Positions 1 to 6,991 of a stretch of DNA of 64,000 nucleotides are shown piece after piece. Positions within the stretch are counted from its first letter, which is position 1; each line of letters begins with the position of its first letter. Made by a program: the position numbers and the translations under genes. Below the pieces are notes generated by a model. It worked only from the letters and a program-made list of their open reading frames with translations. It was not told where the DNA came from and did no database searches. The DNA comes from Closterium sp. NIES-65 (taxonomy: Eukaryota > Streptophyta > Zygnematophyceae > Desmidiales > Closteriaceae), in assembly GCA_948144175.1 (NCBI GenBank), contig CANXME010002545.1, positions 1 to 64,000 of the forward strand, written 5' to 3'.

Positions 1-101
1 AGGTTCAGAGGGTGCATCAAAGTCAGCCCACACAAGAGAGGGAGGTCCGGAGGGGGGATCCCCCCCCCCCCCCCAAGGTGGAGTAGAAGGGGCGAGTCTC
101 A

Positions 102-1237
102 TCAAAGACAACATCTCGGCTCGGGACGAGTTTGTTGATGTGGTGGGGTTGAAGAAAAGGTAATCAGGGGAATCAGCGTTATCCCAAGTATATGCACGTT
201 TGAGTTTTGGGACAAGCTTGCCACCTTGCCGCCGTCGAGCCTAGGGGTTGGGAGCACATAGGCTCTGCACCCCCAGACGTGAAGGGGCAAGCACTGGTGT
301 TTTCCCAAGCCAGAGTGGTGGGAGTTGTGTTGGGAAGATGCGGGTGGGGATAGAGGTTGTAGAGGAGGGCCATGATAGAGGGCGTACCCCCCGAGTGAGA
401 GTGGTGCGTTGGTGACTGAGGAGGCAGCGAGTGATCTACTCAGTGTGTGATTGGCGCTCTCTGCTATGCCGTTCTGCTGCTGTCTATCAAGAAGAGTGAA
501 GTTTTGCAGGATGTCAAGGGAGGAGCAGTAGGCTTTGAGCTTGTCGTTGCAAAATTCACCACCACCATCCGAGTGGAGAACGCTTGACCTTGGTGCCAAA
601 GGAGGTATGTGCCTGGTTAACCTGCCATGATTGCCTCCGGGGCCTCAGCCTTAGTGTGGAAGAGGTTCACAGAGACGTAGCGAGTATGGTCATCAATTAT
701 CAGAAAGAAATAGTGATGGCCATTCCGTGCGGCAACCGGGGCAGGGCCCCAAACGTCCAGGTGCACTAGGTCCAGTGGGGCGCTGCTACTGAGGTGAGGC
801 CAGGTGGGGCTGTTGGCTAGTTTGCTCCTGGTACAGTCAAGGCCCATGGGGGCGGGTGAGTCAGGTGGAGAGGAAGTGAGGCTGGCAGGCCGAGAAGAAG
901 TTTCCTTGGAGGCCATGTCAGCACGTGTGCGGAATTTTGGGTGCCCGAGCCGATGGCGGTAGAGGATGGTCAAGTTGGAGAAGCTACGACACGAGCATGG
1001 TGTGATAGTAGCTTGTGCGTGGGTGATTGAGACTTGTGGATGGGTACTCGCAGCGTGTAAAAGGCCGTCGCTATTGAGGGTGGGCTTGTTGGTGAGTGGA
1101 TAGATGATGTCGCAATAGTCCTCGTTCCTCCGAGAAGATGGTAAGTTTGATTTATAAGTTTCCGTTTGAGCCACTAGATTGTGCGTAGTGAAGGCACGCA
1201 CATGCCAGTGACAGTGCCGAATGGGAAGGCATGGCAC
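102..1237 (-). pseudogene. copia integrase region (GAG-pre-integrase zinc finger plus catalytic core), broken
   Basis: The integrase of an LTR element inserts the cDNA copy into the host genome. On the minus strand a GAG-pre-integrase segment with the HRLGHP signature lies around 960-920. The core begins with HLDVWGP and FLIIDDHTRYV around 770-670, continues with LHSDGGGEF around 580-555, and includes NGIAES around 470-450. These are the neighbourhoods of the three acidic catalytic residues of the DDE integrase fold. Further on, HVWGCRAYV (about 280-250) matches the conserved stretch after the core in copia integrases. The region is a relic and is not expected to give a working enzyme. Identification rests on several independent motifs in the family's order. 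Confidence 0.88.
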
Positions 1238-1239
1238 GG

Positions 1240-1850
1240 GACTGTGGATGAATGGGTGGTTGCGTAAGGTTGAAGGAGAGTGTCTCCTTGAGCCCTGTGT
1301 GAGTGGCCCTGCTATCGAGTATGAATTCTATGCATTTTGGTGCCTGTCATGAGCGATGTCTGCGAAGTTGCTTCATTAATCATGGTTGTGCCAGGGAACA
1401 CACAAGTTGATGCGCACATCAGCAGGAGCATTATCAGTAGCACTAGCCTGGGCGGGGTCATGTGCCTCACTACGTTGGCCTTGCGAGGACGCATCTATTT
1501 CGGCGGTTTCTTGTCGACTCCATGGATGGCATCCATTCGTCGGCGTTTCCTCTAGAAGCACGTGGCGAGGGGGTGGTTAGTGCCACCACACACTTGTCCC
1601 TTACGGTTCCATACTTGACGATGGGGTGCATGGAGGGAAGCGGTTGCTCTAAAAGGACGCCGAGGCCGAGTGCTGATGCGACACTTGCTTGAGGCACGGG
1701 AGCACGGAGGAACGTAGGCCTTGGCTTGGGCCGAGGAGTCTTTCTCGGTGGAGAGGAGGCGGAGGATACCTTAGCAGAGGTAAGGTCTTCCGCCGAGGAC
1801 ATGAGCAGCATTTTCCTTGTGACTTCGTATGCCGAGGTGAGGCCAACAAA
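1240..1850 (-). pseudogene. gag C-terminal and protease-like stretch of the copia element, degenerate
   Basis: This interval lies between recognisable gag and integrase. Minus-strand translation gives low-complexity Pro/Arg/Ser-rich peptide, as is common at the end of copia gag. Around 1325-1290 it gives a short ILDS...ATH segment resembling the active-site neighbourhood of retroviral-type aspartic proteases. I do not see a convincing complete zinc knuckle. The call depends mainly on position within the element and on that one motif. Broken. Confidence 0.45.
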
Positions 1851-1975
1851 AAGGGCGGTTGCAGGAGCTTGTTCAGGGAAGATAATACCTAATCCTTGAG
1901 CTCGCCATAGATGGTTTGCACCTTGGCGATGTAGTCCGGCATACGCGGGTAATCCTCAAGGCGGACTTGAACATG

Positions 1976-2347
1976 CTAGGAATGAGGATGGGCCACCCCG
2001 ATTGCCATCTTATTTATGAACTTGTCCTGGAGATGCTTCCAAATGGGCATTGGAATTGGGTAGTTGTGGAACGTGTTGACAAGTTCAGGAGGAGTGGAGC
2101 CGATGAAGACGCTAATGATAGCCCCATCGGCTTTCTTCCACTTGCGATACTTGACACAGATCCTCGTACTCCTGGGTTGCCACGGCATCGGTTGGATCGG
2201 ACGGCTCCTTGGGATGGGGGCTGTTTTTCCCTTGCCATGATTGAGAAGAACGTCCTTGAGGTTAAGTCCACCCACTTCACCACCCAGGAGGGAGCTTGTC
2301 AGCCCTGTATCCATGCCTTGAAGTTGAGCTAGTGCCGTCGGCTTCAA
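1976..2347 (-). pseudogene. copia gag, N-terminal/central part, broken
   Basis: Gag forms the virus-like particle that packages the element RNA. The minus-strand reading of 123 codons contains YRKWKKADGAIISVF (about 2150-2105) followed by IWKHLQDKFI (about 2040-2010). This fits the W-x-(K/R)-(A/K)-D...W-x-x-L-x-x-x-F pattern of UBN2-type copia gag domains. The reading opens with MKPTALAQLQGMD. It sits between the leader and the protease/integrase part, exactly where gag belongs. This is a fragment of a broken element rather than a host gene. Confidence 0.75.
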
Positions 2348-2455
2348 GGTGGAGCGGGGTGATGGGGTGGGCGAGAGTGGCCGAGGCGAAAGCCATGGCG
2401 ATAACCCTTTAGATCTTGCGTGAAGTGCTGCTCTTGAGTCACCGATAGGACTTGA

Positions 2456-2550
2456 GGTTTAGGGTTTTCGAAGGAGAAATTGAAGAACTTGGGGTTTATG
2501 TTTATGAAGGAGAATTGTGAGGTTTATGTTTCAGAAGGAGAAAATCCGAG
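2456..2550. repeat. three imperfect tandem copies of a ~30-bp GGTTTATGTTT...GAAGGAGAA unit
   Basis: Copies begin near 2456, 2493 and 2521. Each starts with GGTTTA followed by a G/T-rich heptamer, then (C)GAAGGAGAA or a close variant. Spacing is 37 and 28 bp, so the unit has drifted. The first copy happens to contain TTTAGGG once; this is not a telomeric array. Confidence 0.6.
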
Positions 2551-2790
2551 GGACGCGAAGAGCGAAAAGCTTTAATGTCAGCCGTTTCGGAATGTTTCGT
2601 AGAAGGAAGTTTAGGGCCCGATGGTAGGTCAAATCGGCCGATTTCGATAGCTAACCTTATTCCCACACACCCCTCCACACACCACCCTCAGCTTTGCGGC
2701 TACGCTGCTGCTCAACTTCGCTACTACATAGCTGCTCAGCTGCGCGGCTGCACCTGTTCAGCTGCGGAGTGCCGTTGCGGGGCGACGGCC

Positions 2791-2910
2791 GGCAGCCCGA
2801 CGAGAAGATGCAGGGCAACGGGCGAAGGACCCGACGAGAAGCTGCAAGGCGACGAGCGGCAGCCCGACGAGAAGCTGCAGGGCGACGGGCGGCGGCCCGA
2901 CGAGAAGAAG
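2791..2910. repeat. 33-bp GC-rich tandem repeat, about 3.5 copies
   Basis: The core CCCGACGAGAAG begins at 2796, 2830, 2863 and 2896, giving spacings of 34, 33 and 33 bp. Between the cores lies (A/C)TGCAGGGC(A/G)ACG or a close variant. A 33-bp unit equals 11 codons, so on the plus strand it reads as a repeated QPDEKLQGDGR-like peptide. Because it lies in the leader of a minus-strand element, coding meaning is doubtful. Confidence 0.8.
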
Positions 2911-3135
2911 TGGAGCGAAGATGATTGTGAACAAAAATGGGATTGATTTAAGCACCGACGATGCGCTTACCAGAGAAGTTGCGAAAGTCGTCGAGAAGGA
3001 GAGAGAGTAGCGCGGGAAAATTTTCAGCCAAGGAGTCGAGAATCACCGACGACAGGATTGATGTCCGCTACGCCAAAAAAAGCGGGACAAGAGCCCGCTG
3101 AGATATGAGGATAACGATATGCGTGTGCGGTTGAA

Positions 3136-3149
3136 CCGCTCTGATACCA
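3136..3149 (-). other. primer-binding site for initiator tRNA-Met
   Basis: On the minus strand, TGGTATCAGAGCGG follows the LTR directly. The first 12 bases, TGGTATCAGAGC, are complementary to the 3' end of plant-type initiator tRNA-Met including its CCA tail. This tRNA primes minus-strand DNA synthesis in most plant copia elements. The site fixes the inner LTR boundary and the element's orientation. Confidence 0.93.
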
Positions 3150-3426
3150 TATTAGAACTTGAGCGAAGAATCCATACATTAGTAATGAGCTCAAGGCTCT
3201 TTAATTACGTGGAAATGGGCAGGTAGGGGTGGAGAGAGAATCAGGGGCAATCCTAGGGAATTGGGGTAATCCCAAGACAATCTCCAATTGGTGGGTTGGA
3301 GATTTCTTGGAGATCATATTTGGGTTTGGTTGGATGTGGGTGTACACCCACCAAACACTAAGTGCAAACTACACTAAACTAGGATATAATAAAGTACAAG
3401 TACAAATGTGAGATTGAGAGCTAACA
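3150..3426 (-). repeat. 5' long terminal repeat of the copia element, 277 bp
   Basis: On the minus strand the LTR begins TGTTAG (3426-3421) and ends next to the primer-binding site with a nearly inverted match to that hexamer (3155-3150). A length of 277 bp is short but normal for copia. An AT-rich TATA-like stretch lies at about 3380-3395, in the LTR half where a promoter is expected. The partner LTR is outside the window, so a target-site duplication cannot be confirmed; the five bases outside this end are 3427-3431. Confidence 0.85.
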
Positions 3427-4217
3427 TTAATACCGTACCCCTTCACCTCCCCCCTCTCGCCCATCTTTCTTTGTTACGTGTCTATCTCCCCACTCCCCCC
3501 ACACCCAAGGTACGCCCAGCATGGTGACAAAGAAGGTTCGAACGTTCTGGTGGCGCCCCATAACCTCCCTTCCTCCCACACGCCACCCCCCTCCTCCCTC
3601 CCACTTCTTCCCTGCTGTCTTTCTCTCTCTTTTTCCCCGAAACTCTCTTCCCAACACCCAGTTCAGAAGCTAATGAATAGGTACCTCTCTCTTCCCTTCG
3701 CCTCTTTCACCCAAGGGACTGCAGGAAATGTTTGTTCGCGGAACTGAAGCGGTTCCTACTCCGCTCAACTCGGTGCGACATTCCTAGCAACGAGGAAGGC
3801 TCTCTTCCACCGACTTCACGGCCGTGGTTACGCGCCTGTGTTTTCTGCGCCCAATTTCAGGACGCTTCAGGAAGACCCCCTCAAGGTGAGCGCCGGCCAA
3901 ACTCCCACCCGCCCGCCCCCCCCATGTTGTGGTCACATCAAAGTGGCAACCACAAACCTCACCGTGCCTCCCTCTCATGGCCCTCACGCTACTTCCTTCC
4001 CCCACCTCCACCTCATGATGTGCCTTGTCGCACCACTTGCAACCCTTCAACAATCCCAGATTACTTACGTTTTTAGTTGACTCGAAGGCCTCCCCTACTG
4101 CCCCTCATGCTGAGCCCTATCGGTGTACCACCTCACCCCAACAAGAAGGGGTTGCTGAGTCGATTCAAACATTAGTCTCAGCAGCCGCCATCTCTACCTC
4201 ATGCTCAGCCTAGTCGC
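3427..4217. other. gene-poor flanking DNA
   Basis: This stretch holds several short open frames on both strands (for example 3732-4076 plus and 3784-4053 minus). None has a recognisable motif, and the translations are Pro/Ser/His-rich, reflecting C/T-rich base composition. I see no splice-consistent gene model, RNA gene or transposon terminus. Confidence 0.5.
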
Positions 4218-4238
4218 AAAAAAAAAAAAAAAAAAAAA
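4218..4238 (+). repeat. 21-base poly(A) run
   Basis: An uninterrupted run of 21 A residues is bounded by GTCGC on the left and CACTG on the right. It could be the tail of a reverse-transcribed insertion (SINE, LINE or processed transcript) lying to its left, or simple slippage expansion. I cannot see a matching target-site duplication or an upstream AATAAA nearby that would settle it. Confidence 0.9.
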
Positions 4239-4299
4239 CACTGAAGCCCTGTCATTGCCACGACCCTTGCAGCCACTTCGCCACCCCGATTACGGCTGG

Positions 4300-4640
4300 G
4301 ACCGTGCCAACCACCCCTTTTCCTCTCCACGTACCCGCTCCCCTCTCAGTGAACCTCTCCCCTCTCTGCACCCCTCCTCCCCTCTCCATCCCTCCCTCCC
4401 TTTTTTGCTGCCCCCTCCTCCCCACTCCATTCCCCCCCCCCCTCCCCCCACCTCCTGTCTACACATCTCTCCTCCCGACTCCATCCCCCCTCCCACTACG
4501 CATTCTTCATCTCCTTTCCACTTCCTGCCTTCCCCGTACACCCTCCCCTATCCGCCAGCCCCCTCACAATCCCATGCCCCTCCCTCGTCCACATGTCCCC
4601 CCTTCCCCGTCCACGTCCCTCCCCCTCCCCCCTCGCATTC
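4300..4640 (+). repeat. pyrimidine-rich low-complexity tract (CCCTCC-type)
   Basis: For about 340 bp the plus strand is almost entirely C and T with scattered A. It includes long C runs (around 4432-4450) and many CCCTCC and CCCTCCC blocks; the minus strand is correspondingly G/A-rich. Such tracts can form triplex (H-DNA), i-motif or G-quadruplex structures and often sit in non-coding DNA. Open frames here translate as Pro/Ser/His/Leu strings and are composition artefacts. Confidence 0.85.
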
Positions 4641-4777
4641 GTGCAGTGTTCTGACAGCGAGGAGGTCATTCCTTCCCTCCACACCACCCCTCCCCCTCCC
4701 ATTGCCTTTCCCGGGACCCCCCACCACCCGAAGGCCCCAACAGCAAGCTTTCACGTGGCTGTGGGAGTGCTGGGTAG

Positions 4778-5143
4778 AGGTGCCTACAGGTGCAGGTGCC
4801 TACTGGCGGTGCCTACAGGTGCAGGTGCCTACATGTGCAGGTCCCTACAGGTGCAGGTGCCTACAGGTGCAGGTGCCTAGAGTTGGAGGTGCCTACAGGT
4901 GGCAGTTGCCTACAGTTGCAGGTGCTACAGTTGCGGTGCCTACAGGTGCGGTGCCTACAGGTGCAGGTGCCAACAGGTGCAGGTGCTACAGCAGCAGGGC
5001 CTACAGGTGCAGGTGCTACAGGTGCAGGTGCCTCAGTGCAGGTGCCTACAGGTGCAGGTGCCTACGTGCAGGTGCTACAGGTGCAGGTGCCTACAGGTGC
5101 AGGTGCCTACAGGTGCAGGTGCCTACAGGTGCAGTGCTTACAG
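4778..5143 (+). repeat. 16-bp minisatellite AGGTGCCTACAGGTGC, roughly 22 copies with variants
   Basis: The unit AGGTGCCTACAGGTGC combines a 10-bp piece (AGGTGCCTAC) and a 6-bp piece (AGGTGC). Copies at both ends of the block (about 4778-4880 and 5040-5140) are closest to the consensus. The middle (4880-5035) is more degenerate, with 1-bp losses and variants such as AGTTGC and AGCAGC. No frame of the plain unit contains a stop, so overlapping open frames of up to 327 codons (4201-5184) arise by chance. They read as VPTGAGAYRCRCLQVQ-like repeats and should not be taken as a gene. Confidence 0.92.
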
Positions 5144-5842
5144 TCCCGTGGTTTTGGATTTCCCTATGTCCCAGGCAAAGGTGAGTGCAGGTTAGTGGGG
5201 TTTGGTAAGGTGACGACACATGAGTGACCCGACAAAGTAGAGAAGAGGTTGGGATGAGAATGGAACATGGGAAAGGTAGATGGGAATGGGGGGTGGTGTG
5301 TGTGCCAGGGCTGAGCGGTGCTGACTGTGGTGGCTGAAGGAAGCGAAATGGTAAGGTGGAAGATGGAGTAGGTGTGAGCAGTGTGGATGCAGAGAATATG
5401 CAAGTAGGGAGTAAGCAGTTGCTGTGAAGGGCACAAGTCGCTTCACGATTACTCTCTTGCTTCCACTGCACTTCCCTCATCCTCTCCTCGTCTCTCACTA
5501 TTTTCCCGTGCTGCTAGGACTTGAACTGCCCGCGGGGTGGCATGAATGCTGTGTCGGCAACCACAGTGTTTGTTGGCGCAAGGTAGAAGGGCAGCAGCAC
5601 TAGAAGAAAACGCTGCCCTTGTGCTATGAGCCAAGAAGATGATGGGCAGTACATTCACTCTGTTTTGAGGTCAAGGGCCCACCACTACCAATCAGCTGTG
5701 TGCGAACCTTCCTGAGGTGATCCTAGGGTCAATCATCATTTGATCGTAGCATGGAATGAGAGCGAATCGGGAATCTCTCGCACTACTACCTTCGAGACCT
5801 TCGGCGAACGAAAGGTGGCGTCCGGCACACGATTGCGAGTAA
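5144..5842. other. unassigned spacer
   Basis: About 700 bp between the minisatellite and the gag-like relic. Short open frames occur on the minus strand (5091-5498 and 5449-5658) but none has a recognisable motif. I found no transposon ends, tRNA fold or tandem repeat here. Confidence 0.5.
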
Positions 5843-6660
5843 GGATGGCCGGAGGAATCTGGTGGTCAGACAAATCTGACAGCTCAAGCACAGTCCAACC
5901 CGGCTGCGACAAATGAGGAAACGACGACGATTGGAACAGCTGTCCTCGCACAACTGCTTCAGCGACTCACCCAGCTTGGAGCAAGGACTCCAAACATTGC
6001 GGACTGGCAACGCGCGGGAACTTCCTCCCTACCCGCTCAATCGGCCTCGAACAGCCGGAACACCGCCTCGCACACCTTCTCCCTCAACACAAATGGCTCA
6101 CCCCCAAGACTCCTCGTCCCAGTGAATAAGCAATTCTCTCTACGCAATCAAGGTTCTTGAGTATATCAAAATAAAGACAAGTGTGTGCTTTGACGGCAGA
6201 GATTTTTATACATGGAGCTTCCAGCGGAGCTTCTGCTGAAGAACGCGCAGATATTCCACTATTTTGACGGGAGCTATGCCGAGGACACCACCGACGCCAG
6301 GACCCGCTACTACAATGAGTCTCTGATGGCATACGGCGTTCTCCTACGGAACATGTCGCCGGTGGAGCAGCTGAGCATTCGCTCATACAAAACATCACCT
6401 CTCCACCCCTCGATGCTTGATGCCACAGAACGGCGTGTATCACCGAGGATTCCGTCTCTTCGAGCCGCCTGCTCCAGCAACTACTGGAGGCAAAAATGAC
6501 CCCAGGAGAAGGCTAATAGCTACATTATCGCTGTCGGAGCCTCCACAACCAAATCACGAAGTTGGGAAGCAGTATTTCCGAAACAATATTCGTGAATATC
6601 GTGCTTCAAGGACTCGGCCCAGAAGGCGGCCCTACAAGGCGCTTCTCCGACAGCAGGGGG
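5843..6660 (+). pseudogene. probable copia-like gag relic, cut off by the satellite array
   Basis: Plus-strand translations contain several short stretches reminiscent of UBN2-type copia gag. These are FHYFDGSYAEDTTDARTRYY near 6254-6313, LLRNMSPVEQLSIRSYKT near 6340-6390 and VLQGLGPEGG near 6600-6630, in the order expected for gag. An upstream Thr/Gln/Leu-rich stretch (about 5850-6160) may be its N-terminal part, less surely. The sequence is broken with several interruptions. It ends exactly where the 182-bp satellite starts at 6661, and no protease or integrase follows. It differs from the gag of the minus-strand element at 1976-2347, so it is probably a separate family or copy. The call rests on motif resemblance only. 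Confidence 0.5.
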
Positions 6661-6840
6661 TCACATTTTATACCGGTACGGTTTCGCAGCTTCCCGGCTC
6701 ACAAACGCCCTTATATGGGGACAGTTCTTCATGCGGCGGGCCCTTTTGAAGGCAAAAAGAGCTGGAATCTCGTCCCAAGGTATCTAGGATTGTGGCAAAC
6801 ACGATCGTGCTGGGCGGTCCATGATCCGAGTAACATTGCT
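6661..6840 (+). repeat. diverged edge monomer (180 bp)
   Basis: This first monomer differs from the consensus by two 1-bp losses (in the GATTTCGC and CCCGGGCTC parts, near 6681 and 6697) and two substitutions (ACAGTTC for ACGGTTC near 6723, and GGCCCTTTT for GGCCCGTTT near 6745). It carries G at the two-state site. The next monomer (6841) already matches the consensus perfectly, so the array edge is sharp. Confidence 0.95.
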
Positions 6841-6869
6841 TCACATTTTATACCGGTACGGATTTCGCA

Positions 6870-6870
6870 G
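6870..6870 (+). other. two-state site (G or T) at monomer position 30, first consensus copy
   Basis: Every monomer reads either GCAGCTTCC or GCATCTTCC here (T first at 7234). I counted 124 G and 192 T among 316 monomers. G creates AGCT (AluI) and a symmetric CAG/CTG (CHG) context; T removes both and creates TCTTC. This is the only site that varies widely along the array. Confidence 0.95.
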
Positions 6871-6890
6871 CTTCCCGGGCTCACAAACGC

Positions 6891-6900
6891 CCTTATATGG
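6891..6900 (+). promoter_or_regulatory. perfect CArG box, one per monomer (representative copy)
   Basis: CCTTATATGG fits the MADS-box/SRF consensus CC(A/T)6GG exactly and is flanked by C and GG, giving CCCTTATATGGGG. It sits at monomer positions 51-60. It is present in every full monomer, including the diverged edge copy (6709-6718) and the truncated one, so the window holds over 300 copies at 182-bp spacing. The match is seen directly; binding by any MADS-box protein is inference. Confidence 0.6.
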
Positions 6901-6981
6901 GGACGGTTCTTCATGCGGCGGGCCCGTTTGAAGGCAAAAAGAGCTGGAATCTCGTCCCAAGGTATCTAGGATTGTGGCAAA

Positions 6982-6991
6982 CACGATCGTG
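6982..6991. other. 10-bp perfect palindrome CACGATCGTG, one per monomer (representative copy)
   Basis: CACGATCGTG equals its own reverse complement and lies 81 bp after the CArG box (end to start). Two further 8-bp palindromes occur in each monomer: TACCGGTA near its start and CGGGCCCG around positions 80-87. Palindromes of this size are typical sites for dimeric DNA-binding proteins, but no binder can be named. Confidence 0.6.

Larger units (their letters stand above)
2348..3135 (-). other. untranslated leader of the copia element, carrying two short tandem-repeat blocks
   Basis: This 790-bp stretch between primer-binding site and gag has no recognisable domain in any frame. It holds a 33-bp tandem repeat (2791-2910) and three imperfect copies of a roughly 30-bp unit (2456-2550). 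A plus-strand open frame of 123 codons covers 2575-2946, but its content is explained by the 33-bp repeat and I do not treat it as a gene. The boundary with gag is approximate. Confidence 0.6.
1..3426 (-). mobile_element. Ty1/copia LTR retrotransposon, 5' part, broken, running off the left edge
   Basis: Read on the minus strand, the order is 5' LTR (3426 to 3150), primer-binding site (3149 to 3136), non-coding leader, gag, protease-like stretch, then GAG-pre-integrase and integrase core down to about position 100. No reverse transcriptase lies between gag and integrase. Integrase therefore comes before reverse transcriptase, as in Ty1/copia and unlike Ty3/gypsy. Reverse transcriptase, RNase H and the 3' LTR would lie beyond the left edge. 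The coding region is interrupted at several places, so this copy looks like a fossil. Its age cannot be judged because only one LTR is in the window. Family assignment is firm; lineage within copia is not resolved. Confidence 0.9.

Noticed and set aside
2456-2466. Plant telomere repeat TTTAGGG
   Set aside because: Only one copy is present, inside an imperfect leader repeat; no array.
2575-2946. 123-codon plus-strand frame with QPDEKLQGDGR-like repeats
   Set aside because: The repeated peptide is the 33-bp minisatellite. The frame is antisense within the leader of a minus-strand retroelement and has no other support.
4201-5184. 327-codon plus-strand open frame
   Set aside because: It crosses the poly(A) run, the pyrimidine tract and the minisatellite. 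Its translation is low-complexity throughout, and open length is explained by stop-free repeat units.
5508-5560. Minus-strand tRNA-like T-arm (TTCAAGTCC followed by CAGCA)
   Set aside because: The flanking bases do not form a T stem, and no acceptor or anticodon arm could be paired.
6865-6882. CENP-B-box-like motif TTCG...CGGG around the two-state site
   Set aside because: The spacing between TTCG and CGGG is 8 bases rather than 7, and the required central A is absent. The resemblance is not good enough to claim.
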